Below, in pieces: positions 10,537 through 19,843 of a stretch of 64,000 bases of DNA (positions are counted from its first letter, which is position 1; each line of letters opens with the position of its first letter). The position numbers were made by a program, and so were the translations under genes. The notes beneath the pieces were generated by a model that ran no database searches, had not been told where the DNA came from, and saw only the letters and a list, made by a program, of their open reading frames with translations. Source of the DNA: Bradyrhizobium canariense (lineage in GTDB: Bacteria > Pseudomonadota > Alphaproteobacteria > Rhizobiales > Xanthobacteraceae); the NCBI RefSeq assembly GCF_900105125.1, contig NZ_LT629750.1, forward strand, positions 6,475,001-6,539,000, written 5' to 3'.

Positions 10537-11222
10537 ACGCATCCCCCATCAAGGTCCTTGTCATCGATGACGAGCCGCCGATCCGCAAGCTGTTGCGAAT
10601 GGGATTGAGCACGCAAGGCTATGAGATCCTGGAAGCCTCCAACGGCAAGGTCGCGCTCGAATTGCTGGCCGAAAATCCGGCGTTGATCATTCTCGATCTG
10701 GGCCTGCCGGACATCCAGGGCCATGAGTTGCTGCGCATGATCCGCGGGCGCAATGACGCTGTGCCGATTGTGGTGCTGTCGAGCCGCGGCGATGAGGCCG
10801 GAAAAGTCCAGGCGCTCGATCTCGGCGCCGACGATTATCTCACCAAACCCTTCGGGATGGACGAACTGCTCGCGCGCCTGCGCGCCGCGTTGCGGCATCA
10901 ATTGCAGGTTCACGGCGAACGGCCGGTGTTTCGGTCAGGCGATCTGTCCGTCGACCTGGTGCGCCGTATCGTCAAGGTCGGCGACAAGGACATCAAGCTG
11001 TCGCCCAAGGAATACGAATTGTTGCGTGTGCTGGTCCAGCACGCCGGCAAGGTGTTGACCCATCGGTTTCTTTTGAACGAGCTGTGGGACGAATTGACCG
11101 ACGCGCAATATTTGCGGGTCTATGTACGTCAACTCCGGCAGAAGATCGAAGCCGATCCGGAGCGCCCGCAATTCGTGCTGACCGAAACCGGCATCGGCTA
11201 TCGGCTACGCGCAGCGGATTAA
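10533..11222 (+). CDS. kdpE: KdpE, response regulator of the kdp operon
   Basis: A 229-residue OmpR/PhoB-type regulator. The receiver domain has the acidic pair Asp12-Asp13, the phosphoacceptor Asp55 in IILDLGLPD and a conserved lysine in LTKPFG. The C-terminal winged-helix DNA-binding domain contains LSPKEYELLRVLVQHAGKV and ends YRLRAAD. ATG overlaps the kdpD stop (ATGA), indicating translational coupling. It would activate transcription upstream of kdpF, possibly in the region before 2921. Confidence 0.96.
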   Translation: MNASPIKVLVIDDEPPIRKLLRMGLSTQGYEILEASNGKVALELLAENPALIILDLGLPDIQGHELLRMIRGRNDAVPIVVLSSRGDEAGKVQALDLGADDYLTKPFGMDELLARLRAALRHQLQVHGERPVFRSGDLSVDLVRRIVKVGDKDIKLSPKEYELLRVLVQHAGKVLTHRFLLNELWDELTDAQYLRVYVRQLRQKIEADPERPQFVLTETGIGYRLRAAD

Positions 11223-11314
11223 GGGCAAGATCCCGGTAGACACGGGAGCAAGGTTGCAGATTCGGAACCTTTGCCGGTTGCGATGATTATTTTCGCGCCA
11301 CCAGGAGAAAAATC

Positions 11315-11533
11315 ATGGCACGAAAATATTCGAAGAAGGCGTCCGCCAAAGTCGGACGCGCGATGAAGAAGCGCAAGGCGGGCACCTTGAAGAGCGGCCG
11401 ATCGGGCCGGACCGTCAAGAGCCGCAAACAGGCCATCGCGATCGGCCTTTCCGAAGCAAGGGCAGCGGGAGCAAAGGTGCCGAAGAAGGCTTCGAAGAAG
11501 CGAAAGACAGCGAAGAAGCGTAAGGCAAGGTGA
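11315..11533 (+). CDS. DUF6496 family lysine-rich small protein
   Basis: A 72-residue, extremely basic protein with the DUF6496-type core MARKYSKKAS, GTLKSGRSG, TVKSRKQAIAIGLSEARAAG and a Lys/Arg-rich tail. The composition resembles histone-like nucleic-acid-binding proteins, but the biochemical role is not established. It has its own ribosome binding site (CAGGAG) and starts 92 bases after kdpE. It is convergent with the Ku gene across a palindromic repeat. DNA binding is inference from charge. Confidence 0.8.
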   Translation: MARKYSKKASAKVGRAMKKRKAGTLKSGRSGRTVKSRKQAIAIGLSEARAAGAKVPKKASKKRKTAKKRKAR

Positions 11534-11548
11534 TAGGGAAATTCTTTA

Positions 11549-11665
11549 TCGTCATTGCGAGGAGCAGAGCGACGAAGCAATCCAGTTCTTAATGTTTGGC
11601 TCTGGATTGCTTCGCGGAGCCTGTCGTCGGGCGCGCATTCGCAACCCGTTGGCTTGCAATGATGA
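11549..11665. repeat. palindromic repeat between convergent DUF6496 and ku genes
   Basis: Inverted arms CGAAGCAATCCAG (11573-11585) and CTGGATTGCTTCG (11602-11614) are perfect complements, flanked by CGTCATTGCGAGG on the left and GCTTGCAATGATG on the right. This is a dispersed Bradyrhizobium-type palindrome, the same family as the copy at 7054-7136. Located between two converging genes, it could end transcription from both sides. Confidence 0.8.
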
Positions 11666-11679
11666 TAAGGATTCTGGCC

Positions 11680-12561
11680 CTATCCCGCACTGCGACGTCG
11701 TGCCGCCGGCCGGTGCGGTCTCTTGGCCGGCCGGCGTTGCGCTACCCGCCGGACGGCAGAATGCGCCGTGCGCTTGGCCGACGCCTTGCCCTTTAGGCTT
11801 TGCGTGAGTGCATCCATCAGGCTGACGACGTTGTCCGGCTTTTCCTCGCGCTCCGCAACCTTGACCGGCTTGCCGGCGGCCTTGCGTTTCACCAGCGCTT
11901 TCAGCGCATCTTCGTATTCGTCCCTGAATTTCGACGGGTCAAAATGCGCGGCCTTGGTGTCGAGGATATGGCCGGCAAGTTCGATCATGTCTTTCGATAT
12001 CTTCGGGTTCTTGATGCTGTCGAAATATTCGTCTTCGTCGCGCAGCTCGTAGGGATATCGCAACGTGGTGCCGAGCAGGCCCTTGCCGAGCGGCTCGATC
12101 GCAATGACGTGCTCGCGGTTGGTAAGAACGATGCGTGCCAACGCGACGCGATCCTGATCCTTCATGGCATCCCGAATGACCGCGAAGGCATCCACGCCGG
12201 CCTTGCCGTCGGGAGCGATGTAATAGGGGTGGTTGAGATAACGCTTGTCGATCTCTTCCTTGGGCACGAAACTGTCGATATCGATGGTATGGTTGCTTTC
12301 GATCTGGACCGCCTCCAGCTCATCCTTGTCGATCTCGACATACTCGCCCTTTTTCAGCTCATAGCCGCGGCCCTTCTGGTCGTTTTCGACGACCTCGCCA
12401 GTTTCGGCATCGACCATCTGCTGCTTCAGCCGGTTGCCGGTTTCCTTGTTGATCATGTGGAAGCGGGTTTTCTCGACTGACGTCGAGGCCGGATAAAGCA
12501 GCACCGGGCAGGACACGAGAGAAAGTTTCAGGGAGCCTTTCCAATAGGCGCGAGCGGCCAT
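11680..12561 (-). CDS. ku: Ku protein, non-homologous end joining
   Basis: A bacterial Ku homologue of 293 residues. It shows the typical N-terminus AARAYWKGSLKLSLVSCPV, the Ku core HMINKETGNRLKQQ, and the EIDKDELEAVQIES segment, followed by a basic C-terminal extension rich in Arg, Lys and Ala. Ku homodimers bind double-strand break ends and recruit LigD. The start at 12561 is chosen because GGAG lies 6 bases upstream; the ATG five codons earlier lacks a site. It is divergent from ligD with about 120 bases between them, so a shared promoter region is likely. Confidence 0.95.
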   Translation of the reverse strand: MAARAYWKGSLKLSLVSCPVLLYPASTSVEKTRFHMINKETGNRLKQQMVDAETGEVVENDQKGRGYELKKGEYVEIDKDELEAVQIESNHTIDIDSFVPKEEIDKRYLNHPYYIAPDGKAGVDAFAVIRDAMKDQDRVALARIVLTNREHVIAIEPLGKGLLGTTLRYPYELRDEDEYFDSIKNPKISKDMIELAGHILDTKAAHFDPSKFRDEYEDALKALVKRKAAGKPVKVAEREEKPDNVVSLMDALTQSLKGKASAKRTAHSAVRRVAQRRPAKRPHRPAARRRSAG

Positions 12562-12683
12562 TACAATCTCCGGCATGGTGTGAGTGGGGAAATTCTGGAA
12601 CTTTCAACAGATACTGCGTGTTTTAGTTCGGGATCCTGCCGCCGCGCCGGACGCACCGATACGTCTTTCTGTGGAGTTTGACC

Positions 12684-15344
12684 GTGCCGCCTGGAAGCCT
12701 GTCCACCTATCGAAAGAAACGCGATTTCGAGCAGACCGCCGAGCCGAGCGGCAGGGTCAAGGTCGCGCCTTCGAAACAGCGGCGGTTCGTGATTCAGAAG
12801 CACGATGCGACGCGGCTTCATTACGATCTGCGGCTGGAATTCGACGGCGTCTTCAAATCCTGGGCGGTGACACGCGGTCCCTCGCTCGATCCCCATGACA
12901 AGCGGCTGGCGGTGGAGGTGGAAGATCATCCGCTGGACTACGGCGATTTCGAAGGCACGATACCTGAAGGGCAATATGGCGGCGGCACCGTGCAGCTCTG
13001 GGATCGTGGCTATTGGGAATCCGACGATCCGGAACGGGGATTTAAAAAGGGTGATCTGAAATTCACCCTGCATGGCGACAAGCTTCACGGCAGCTGGGTA
13101 TTGGTCCGTATGCGTGGCGACCGTTACGGCGGCAAGCGCACCAACTGGCTGTTGATCAAGCACCGCGACGAATTCGCCAAGGAGGGTAAAGCCAACAACA
13201 TCCTGGATGAGGATCAATCGGTCGCCTCGGGACGATCGATGGATCAGATCGCCGAGGGTAAGGGAAAAGCGCCAAAGCCGTTCATGCTGACCAGGAATGG
13301 TCGCGGCAAAGCCGACGCGGTCTGGCATTCGAACCGGGGTGAAGCCGCCGAAGCACGGGCGGACAACAAGAAGGCGGCTTCGAAACCGGCGCGGGCTTCC
13401 GCAAAGGCGCCAAAGGCCAAGAAGGTTGCCGCGATGCCGGATTTCGTCGCGCCTGAGCTCTGCACCTCTGTCGATCGTCCGCCCGGCGCGGACGGATGGG
13501 GCCATGAGATCAAGTTCGACGGCTACCGGGTACAATTGCGCGTCGAGGATGGCGAAGCCGTCCTCAAGACCCGCAAAGGGCTGGATTGGACCGAAAAATT
13601 CGCAGCCATTGCCGAGGAGGCCAGTGCGCTGCCAGATGTGCTGATCGACGGCGAGATCGTCGCGCTCGACCATCAAGGCGCGCCGGATTTTTCCACGCTG
13701 CAAGCCGCGCTTTCCGATGGCAAGACCGATCAGCTCATTTTCTTTGCATTCGATCTGCTGTTCGCCGGCGGCGAAGATCTTCGCGCCCTGCCGCTTGGCG
13801 AACGCAAGGCACGCTTGAAGCAATTGCTGGAGGCCCGGGCGAAAGCCAAAGTCAGGCAGATCCGCTATGTCGAGCATTTCGAAAGCGGCGGTGATGCCAT
13901 CCTGCAATCGGCCTGCAAGCTGTCGCTGGAGGGTATTGTTTCCAAGAAGCTCGATGCGCCCTATCGCTCCGGCCGCTCAGAGAACTGGACCAAGGCCAAA
14001 TGCCGCGCCGGACACGAAGTCGTTCTCGGTGGCTGGAAAACCACCAACGGCAAATTCCGCTCGCTGATGGCGGGCGTGTATCGCGACGATCATCTGGCCT
14101 TTGTCGGGATCGTCGGCACCGGCTTCGGGCAGGACAAGATCAGGCGTATCATGCCGGCGCTGAAGGCCGCGGCCTCGGACAAGAGCCCGTTCGGCGGCAA
14201 GGATGCCCCGCGCAAGACCCGCGACGTGCACTGGCTGAAGCCTGAGTTGGTCGCCGAGATTGAATTCGCCGGTTTTACTGACGCCGGCAATATACGGCAG
14301 GCTGCTTTCAAGGGATTGCGTCAGGACAAGCCGGCCAACGAGGTCGAGGCGGAAAGGCCGTCGATGAGCAAAATCGCCAACCCTTCCGTCAAAGGCGGAA
14401 AGACCGTTGCGAAGAGCGCGAGGCCGGCGACCGGCAAGTCCGCCGAAGTCATGGGCGTCGTGATTTCAAAGCCCGACAAGGAGCTGTGGCCGGATGCCGG
14501 CGACGGGAAGGGCGTGACCAAGCTCGATCTCGCCAGATATTTCGAGGCCGTAGGCGAATGGATGATCGGCTATCTCAAGGGAAGGCCATGCTCCATCGTT
14601 CGCGCACCTGACGGTATCAACGGTGAGACATTCTTTCAGCGTCACGCGATGATGGGCATCTCGAACCTGCTGGAATTGGTGAAAGTATCCGGCGATCGCA
14701 AGCCTTATTTGCAAGTCGACCGGGTCGAAGGCCTGGCTGCTGTCGCGCAAATCGGCGGTCTCGAACTGCATCCCTGGAACTGCGCGCCGGATGCGCCTGA
14801 CGTGCCGGGACGACTGGTGTTCGATCTAGATCCCGCACCGGAAGTTGAATTCGCCGACGTCGTCGAAGCCGCCAAGGACATGCGGCAGCGACTGAGTGAC
14901 GTTGGCCTGGAAAGTTTCTGCAAAACCACCGGCGGCAAGGGGCTGCACGTGGTGACACCGCTGCTGCATGGCGCAAAAGACCAGGTGACATGGAAGGAGG
15001 CCAAGGCGTTCGCGCAAGGCGTTTGCCAGTGGATGGCCGATGAGGATCCCGAGCGTTATCTGCTCAACATGTCGAAAAAACTGCGCAAGGGAAAGATCTT
15101 CCTCGATTATCTGCGCAACGATCGGATGTCGACCGCGGTCGCCGTGCTCTCGCCGCGCGCGCGCCAGGGCGCCACCGTCTCGATGCCGCTGACATGGGCG
15201 CAGGTGAAAGCCGATCTCGACCCGAAGCGTTATACGGTTCGGTCCGTTCCGGGGCTACTCACCAAGACCAAGGCGTGGGCCGATTACGACGACGCGGCGT
15301 CATCAATCAAGGCGGCGATCAAGAAGCTGGCCGCGCGGAAATAG
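12684..15344 (+). CDS. ligD: LigD, multifunctional NHEJ ATP-dependent DNA ligase
   Basis: About 886 residues with three domains in order. The N-terminal 3'-phosphoesterase domain (about 25-180) includes [18 protein letters not shown]. The central ATP ligase domain has the adenylated Lys277 in EIKFDGYR and a downstream [18 protein letters not shown]. The C-terminal polymerase/primase domain has [13 protein letters not shown] and [10 protein letters not shown]. The order phosphoesterase-ligase-polymerase is known from other proteobacterial LigD proteins. The preferred start is GTG 12684, 7 bases after GGAG; an in-frame TTG two codons earlier is possible. Works with the divergent Ku gene in break repair, classically in non-dividing cells. 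Confidence 0.95.
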   Translation: MPPGSLSTYRKKRDFEQTAEPSGRVKVAPSKQRRFVIQKHDATRLHYDLRLEFDGVFKSWAVTRGPSLDPHDKRLAVEVEDHPLDYGDFEGTIPEGQYGGGTVQLWDRGYWESDDPERGFKKGDLKFTLHGDKLHGSWVLVRMRGDRYGGKRTNWLLIKHRDEFAKEGKANNILDEDQSVASGRSMDQIAEGKGKAPKPFMLTRNGRGKADAVWHSNRGEAAEARADNKKAASKPARASAKAPKAKKVAAMPDFVAPELCTSVDRPPGADGWGHEIKFDGYRVQLRVEDGEAVLKTRKGLDWTEKFAAIAEEASALPDVLIDGEIVALDHQGAPDFSTLQAALSDGKTDQLIFFAFDLLFAGGEDLRALPLGERKARLKQLLEARAKAKVRQIRYVEHFESGGDAILQSACKLSLEGIVSKKLDAPYRSGRSENWTKAKCRAGHEVVLGGWKTTNGKFRSLMAGVYRDDHLAFVGIVGTGFGQDKIRRIMPALKAAASDKSPFGGKDAPRKTRDVHWLKPELVAEIEFAGFTDAGNIRQAAFKGLRQDKPANEVEAERPSMSKIANPSVKGGKTVAKSARPATGKSAEVMGVVISKPDKELWPDAGDGKGVTKLDLARYFEAVGEWMIGYLKGRPCSIVRAPDGINGETFFQRHAMMGISNLLELVKVSGDRKPYLQVDRVEGLAAVAQIGGLELHPWNCAPDAPDVPGRLVFDLDPAPEVEFADVVEAAKDMRQRLSDVGLESFCKTTGGKGLHVVTPLLHGAKDQVTWKEAKAFAQGVCQWMADEDPERYLLNMSKKLRKGKIFLDYLRNDRMSTAVAVLSPRARQGATVSMPLTWAQVKADLDPKRYTVRSVPGLLTKTKAWADYDDAASSIKAAIKKLAARK

Positions 15345-15357
15345 CACGCGGATCGCT

Positions 15358-16158
15358 TCATCTCGGCAAGCCCGCGAATAATCCGTCCAGTCGGAATGAG
15401 TAGCCTATTCCGGCGATATAGCTTGGGGAATTGCGATTGAGTCCGAGCGCGACGTGGAAGTCGACTTGCTGCGTCGGGGTCAGGCGGTACAGCCCGCCCG
15501 AATTCAGGAACTGACTCGGGTTCGCGCCCTCAGGATAGTCGCCGACATATTCAACAAACAGGCTGGCTCTTTCGCCGATCTTCTTTTCGATCGCGAAGGT
15601 GGTTTCCGTAATACGGTTGGTTGTGAAATCCGAGGGATGGAAGAACTCGGTAAACATGCCGCTGAGACCCCAGCCGTCCTGCAATTCCCACGACCACGGC
15701 ATTTGCACATAAGGCTGCGCGCCACGCCCCGCGATGGAGGCCGCGCCAGTCGGCAGCGCCGCGCCGAACACAAGGGACAGGTCGATCTTTCCCGGGACCG
15801 GACTGACTTGCCATTTGATCGCCGGGGAGACGTCCGCAAATCCCGAACTTCCCGGTCCTCGAACATTGGCAAAATAGGTCGGTAGATCCACCAGCAATTC
15901 CAGGCAGGGCGCTACGCCGAGCCGCCATCGGCTGTTGGTGCCATCGATGGTCTGGCCATCGTCACGAGCGGTAAGGTTCACGCCATTCTCGTTCTGGAGA
16001 CTGCCAACGGGAACGACGAGGCTGGAGTTGGTGACATCCGGCCGGTCGGTTGCGATTTCATCCTTGGCGGTCGGACAGGCGTCCGCCCGTGCGTCGGCCG
16101 CGGCCCACAGCAGCAAAAACGCCGAGGGCAGGCATATCTGGAAAATTCGTCCGCTCAC
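15358..16158 (-). CDS. outer-membrane MetA/phenol-degradation-type (PF13557-like) protein
   Basis: A 266-residue protein with an N-terminal signal peptide (FLLLWAAADARA, cleavage near residue 26) and a body of alternating beta strands ending YSFRLDGLFAGLPR. The opening CPTAKDEIATDRPDVTNSS and the internal SRWRLGVAPCLELLVDLP resemble the transporter-like outer-membrane beta-barrel family annotated as putative phenol degradation MetA proteins. The substrate is unknown. It converges on ligD with 13 bases between the stops. Confidence 0.7.
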   Translation of the reverse strand: MSGRIFQICLPSAFLLLWAAADARADACPTAKDEIATDRPDVTNSSLVVPVGSLQNENGVNLTARDDGQTIDGTNSRWRLGVAPCLELLVDLPTYFANVRGPGSSGFADVSPAIKWQVSPVPGKIDLSLVFGAALPTGAASIAGRGAQPYVQMPWSWELQDGWGLSGMFTEFFHPSDFTTNRITETTFAIEKKIGERASLFVEYVGDYPEGANPSQFLNSGGLYRLTPTQQVDFHVALGLNRNSPSYIAGIGYSFRLDGLFAGLPR

Positions 16159-16289
16159 GGCATACGCCTAAAAAACTACCCACCAATCACGACCAACACC
16201 GGCCGGCCCCTGTTCATCCGGCTTGCTCAAAAGCGGACCATCACGGTGTATGACAACAGCTAATTTTTTCGGAAAAGCCTTGGATACGC

Positions 16290-16330
16290 AATGGTGTGGA
16301 GACCCGGCGCTCGCTGGTCTCCACACCATT
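16290..16330. terminator. perfect 15-bp inverted repeat, possible terminator
   Basis: AATGGTGTGGAGACC (16290-16304) and GGTCTCCACACCATT (16316-16330) are exact complements around an 11-base loop. It lies 25 bases beyond the stop of the DUF3309 gene on the minus strand. There is no immediate T-run, so it may act as a processing or rho-independent-like stem rather than a strong terminator. Confidence 0.55.
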
Positions 16331-16354
16331 CACGATCGAATCAACCAGTGAGAG

Positions 16355-16519
16355 CTAGATCCTGCCGAGCAGCACGAGGATCAAGAGGATCACGACGATA
16401 AGTCCGAGGCCGCCGCCGCCATAATATCCGGTGCCGTAGAACGGTCCGCCGCCGATGCCGCTGAACCCGCCGAGCAGGGCGATGATCAGAATAATTAGAA
16501 TGATCGTACCAATGGACAT
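16355..16519 (-). CDS. DUF3309 family small membrane protein, 54 aa
   Basis: The peptide begins MSIGTIILIILIIALLGG, continues with a glycine/tyrosine-rich linker, and ends with GLIVVILLILVLLGRI, the two-span pattern typical of DUF3309. A strong GGAGGAG site lies 7 bases upstream of the ATG. The function is unknown; members are common in rhizobia and are usually single genes. Two predicted membrane spans place it in the inner membrane. Confidence 0.85.
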   Translation of the reverse strand: MSIGTIILIILIIALLGGFSGIGGGPFYGTGYYGGGGLGLIVVILLILVLLGRI

Positions 16520-16687
16520 GCAGTATCTCCTCCAGCCCGGCAGTCGGCACCCGTTGCTCTGCCTTCAGGCGAAAAAACGAACGGGAACTGCTAAAGTTCC
16601 ATTTTTTGCATCGCCATATTTAGCTGACGTCTCTTCTTTTCGAACGGCGTGGAATTACATGCAGTTAGATAAGGAAAGGATTTTGAG

Positions 16688-16999
16688 ATGTCTGCACCGC
16701 TTGTCGTTTCGATTCCGCATCGGCTTGGCCGCGAAGAGGCGACGCGTCGCCTGCAGGCGGGGCTGACGCGGGCTGCCTCCAGCATTCCCGTGTTGAAGGT
16801 CGATGAGGAGCGATGGGAAGACAATCGCATGATCTTTCGTGTCCGCGCGCTGGGGCAAGCGGCGTCGGGCCATCTCGACGTGGCGGATGATCATGTCCGG
16901 CTGGAAGTTACGCTGCCCTGGTTGTTGCAGCGATTCGCGGAAGTGGCCCAGGTCGCGATCCGAAATCGTGGCCAATTGCTGCTCACCAAGAGAAGCTGA
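16688..16999 (+). CDS. polyhydroxyalkanoic acid system (PHA granule-type) family protein
   Basis: A 103-residue protein with VSIPHRLGREEATRRLQAG near the N-terminus and WEDNRMIFRVRALGQAASGHL in the middle, which fits the small putative polyhydroxyalkanoic acid system family. Members are found near PHA genes in other bacteria and may be associated with storage granules, but none of those genes lies in this window. The ATG is preceded by AAGGAAAGG. It converges with treY, about 50 bases apart. Confidence 0.7.
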   Translation: MSAPLVVSIPHRLGREEATRRLQAGLTRAASSIPVLKVDEERWEDNRMIFRVRALGQAASGHLDVADDHVRLEVTLPWLLQRFAEVAQVAIRNRGQLLLTKRS

Positions 17000-17050
17000 C
17001 GCTGCGCGGCCGCCTGGATTCGGGCGGTCTTTTGCGTTTTTAACGTCGTA

Positions 17051-19843
17051 TCACGCGTGATGCTTTCGCCCGGATTTGATGGTGCCGACTCTCGCCTTCA
17101 GGACTGCAACAGGTAGATGCCGGAACAGCGCGGAGAGAGGCAGCTCCGCCTGACCGCTCTCGCTGCCGATCCCTTCCACGGAATAGGCACTGAGATTAAG
17201 CCAACCATCAAAGCCTTCGGCGCTGGGCCATGCGCGGCCACCTTGCGATAGCGGCGCGAATGATTTTGTCACGGCTGTTATCACCGCGTCGCGGCCATGG
17301 TGCCGCGCAAAAGCGATGACGTGGTCGCGATGCGCCCCCGTAACCTCTAACGGTTGATAATCACCGTGCGTGAACAATTCAGCGAGTTCGTTTCGAAGCT
17401 TCAGGAGATGCCGGGTCCAGGCCAGCTTTAAATGGCCGCTGGACCAGCTCTGCACGAGGCTGTTCCAATCCGGGGTTTCCATTTTTGCCAGTACCGCAGC
17501 GCGCTCGGTAAAATCCACCGGACGCCGATTATCGGGATCAACCAGCGACAGATCCCAGAACTCCGTTCCCTGATAGAAATCCGGCACACCCGGTATCGTC
17601 GCCTTCAATGTGATCTGGCTGAGCGAGTTCAATGCGCCCAGAAGCGAAACACGCCGCGCCAGCGTTTCGAGCGAGTTCAGGAACTCGGCGGAAACTGAAC
17701 GATCCAGAATCCGCGCGATAAAAATCTTTAATCCTGCCTCATAGGCTTCATTGGGATTAAGCCAGCTGGTTTCCTGCTTGCCCTCGCGCGCCGCCTTCAG
17801 CGCGTAGGCCTGCATCCGCTCCAGAAACACATTATCGCGCCCACCCAACGGCCACGCGCCCAACAGCGCCTGATACAGCATGTACTCTGATGTTGCGGAA
17901 GGCGCGCGCATCCCGCCCTCGATGACGAGATGCGGCGCGTTCAGGACTTTCCATCGCGCAACAGCACTGGTCCACTCGCCGGGAATCTCGGTCAGGGCAA
18001 TCAAGCGCGCCCGTGCATCCTCGCCGCGCTTGGTGTCGTGGGTCGCGGTCGCTGTCATGCCATGCGGCCACTCGCTCGCGCGAACCTTCATGGCTTCGTG
18101 GAATACGTCTGTTGACAATGCCTTGGCCGCCGGATCGCCGCCGACCTCATTGAGCGCGAGCAGGCGCTGATAGCGATAGAAGCTGGTGTCCTCGAGCGAC
18201 TTCGCCATCATGGGCCCGGTAAACTGCTGGGTCTTGAGGGCAAAGCGGCGAACCCGCGGCGTGCTGTGCGGCGGGCGGCCGGGTCCGATCAAATCCATCG
18301 TCAGCGTGTCGCGCAGAAAGTCGAAAATGCCTTCGTCGGCGGCGAACCACTCGGCCCGCGCTTTTTCGATGGTCTCCGAGATCAGCGCGCGGTCCGGCGC
18401 CGTTGGGCCGGTCGATGCCAGATAGGTGCGATAGACCGGAAAATGCAGGACGTAGAGTTCGAGCGCCTGTCGGAGGCTATCAGCGGAATAGTCGCGGGTG
18501 GAATAATGTCCGCTGGCGATCCGCGCCAGCAGGCGTGTCAGCACGGTAAATTCACTGGTCAGCAGGGTCTCGAGAACTCTCCGCTTGGCTTCCTTCAGGA
18601 CAGGCCCGAGTTTGGGCGGCATATTGCTGATCTGTCGCCAGATCTCATCAAGTGCATCGAGCCCGGTGCCGTCGACCAGCACCTGGGTGATGGTGTTCAG
18701 CCATTCGTAACCGGTGGTGCCGTGGACGCCGCTGAAGCGGGGCAGGGCTTCATGCTCACCGAGGATCTTTTCGATCACCATGTAGAATGGCCTGGTCGTG
18801 CTTCCTTGCGCCTCGCGGATCAGACGGCGCAGGCGCTGAAAATATTGCGCGGGATCGCGCAGGCCGTCGATGTGATCAAGCCGCAAGCCCTGGAGTTTGT
18901 CTTCCGTGATCAATTTTCTGACCAGCCGGTGGATGGCGTCGAATGTGCCGGCGTCCTCGACGCGCAATCCCGCGAGCGTGTTGATATCGAAGAAGCGCCG
19001 ATAGTTGATGTCGCTGGAGGCCAGCCGCCAATGGCCGAGCTTGTAATGCTGGCGCTCCAGCAGATGATGCAGCGCCGTGATCGGCGCGGCGCGCCCGGCT
19101 CCCGCCCGGTAGGCCGCCAGTCCGCGCGCGATGATTTCGGCGCTTCCCGGGATACCCGTCAGCGCTTTCTTGAAGGCCGGCGCTTCGTTGCGATTGGGAT
19201 GACGCAACCCCTTGTAGTGCGAGGCGAGCGCGAGAATTTGTTTGCCGGCTTCGCTGTCTTCGGCGTCAGCCTCCTTGATGATCGTTCGCAAAATCTCGCT
19301 GTAGCGCTCCGGCGCGATCGGCAGGCGATGCTCGAAATACCAGGCGGAAAAGCTGCCTTCGCCGGAATCGTAACGAAGCTCGATCTCGCCCTTCTCCAGG
19401 GCTTCGCCGTAGGATGAACCGATGATGGGCAGCAGCACACCGCCGCGTGCCCGATATGGCAATAGCTCCCAATCGATGTCGAACGAGGCCGCGTGCGGCG
19501 AGGCTGGACCCCATTCCAGCACGTCAAGCCACCTTGGATTATCGGCGAAATGCACGCCGACATGGTTTGGAACGAAATCGAGAATGAGGCCGATGTCGTG
19601 CTGCTTTAACGCCTGGCTCAATCGCACAAAGCCGGCCTCGCCGCCGAGTTCAGGATTGAACTGGGTGTGATCGACAATGTCGTAGCCATGGGTACTGCCC
19701 TTGCGCGCCTTCATGAAGGGCGAGGCATAGAGATGGCTGATGCCGAGCGCCTTCAGATAGGGAACGACCGCCGTGGCCGCGTCGAAATCGAAGTCGGGTG
19801 TGAGTTGCAGGCGATAGGTTGCGATCGGAATGGCCGGGGGCAT
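17051..19843 (-). CDS. treY: malto-oligosyltrehalose synthase (TreY)
   Basis: A GH13 enzyme of 930 residues that isomerises the reducing-end alpha-1,4 bond of a maltodextrin to the alpha,alpha-1,1 trehalose linkage. The opening IPIATYRLQLTPDFDF and LYASPFMKARKGSTHGYD are classic TreY motifs; RLDHIDGLRDP (nucleophile Asp) and YMVIEKILGEHE (acid/base Glu) mark the catalytic site. The start at 19843 is preferred since TGATG couples it to the end of treZ; an upstream ATG in the same frame overlaps the treZ coding end. Last gene of the six-gene glucan/trehalose operon. Confidence 0.95.
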   Translation of the reverse strand: MPPAIPIATYRLQLTPDFDFDAATAVVPYLKALGISHLYASPFMKARKGSTHGYDIVDHTQFNPELGGEAGFVRLSQALKQHDIGLILDFVPNHVGVHFADNPRWLDVLEWGPASPHAASFDIDWELLPYRARGGVLLPIIGSSYGEALEKGEIELRYDSGEGSFSAWYFEHRLPIAPERYSEILRTIIKEADAEDSEAGKQILALASHYKGLRHPNRNEAPAFKKALTGIPGSAEIIARGLAAYRAGAGRAAPITALHHLLERQHYKLGHWRLASSDINYRRFFDINTLAGLRVEDAGTFDAIHRLVRKLITEDKLQGLRLDHIDGLRDPAQYFQRLRRLIREAQGSTTRPFYMVIEKILGEHEALPRFSGVHGTTGYEWLNTITQVLVDGTGLDALDEIWRQISNMPPKLGPVLKEAKRRVLETLLTSEFTVLTRLLARIASGHYSTRDYSADSLRQALELYVLHFPVYRTYLASTGPTAPDRALISETIEKARAEWFAADEGIFDFLRDTLTMDLIGPGRPPHSTPRVRRFALKTQQFTGPMMAKSLEDTSFYRYQRLLALNEVGGDPAAKALSTDVFHEAMKVRASEWPHGMTATATHDTKRGEDARARLIALTEIPGEWTSAVARWKVLNAPHLVIEGGMRAPSATSEYMLYQALLGAWPLGGRDNVFLERMQAYALKAAREGKQETSWLNPNEAYEAGLKIFIARILDRSVSAEFLNSLETLARRVSLLGALNSLSQITLKATIPGVPDFYQGTEFWDLSLVDPDNRRPVDFTERAAVLAKMETPDWNSLVQSWSSGHLKLAWTRHLLKLRNELAELFTHGDYQPLEVTGAHRDHVIAFARHHGRDAVITAVTKSFAPLSQGGRAWPSAEGFDGWLNLSAYSVEGIGSESGQAELPLSALFRHLPVAVLKARVGTIKSGRKHHA

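Noticed and set aside
12561..13907. Minus-strand frame of 448 residues opposite ligD
   Set aside because: Covers the LigD phosphoesterase and ligase domains in antisense; no coding signature.
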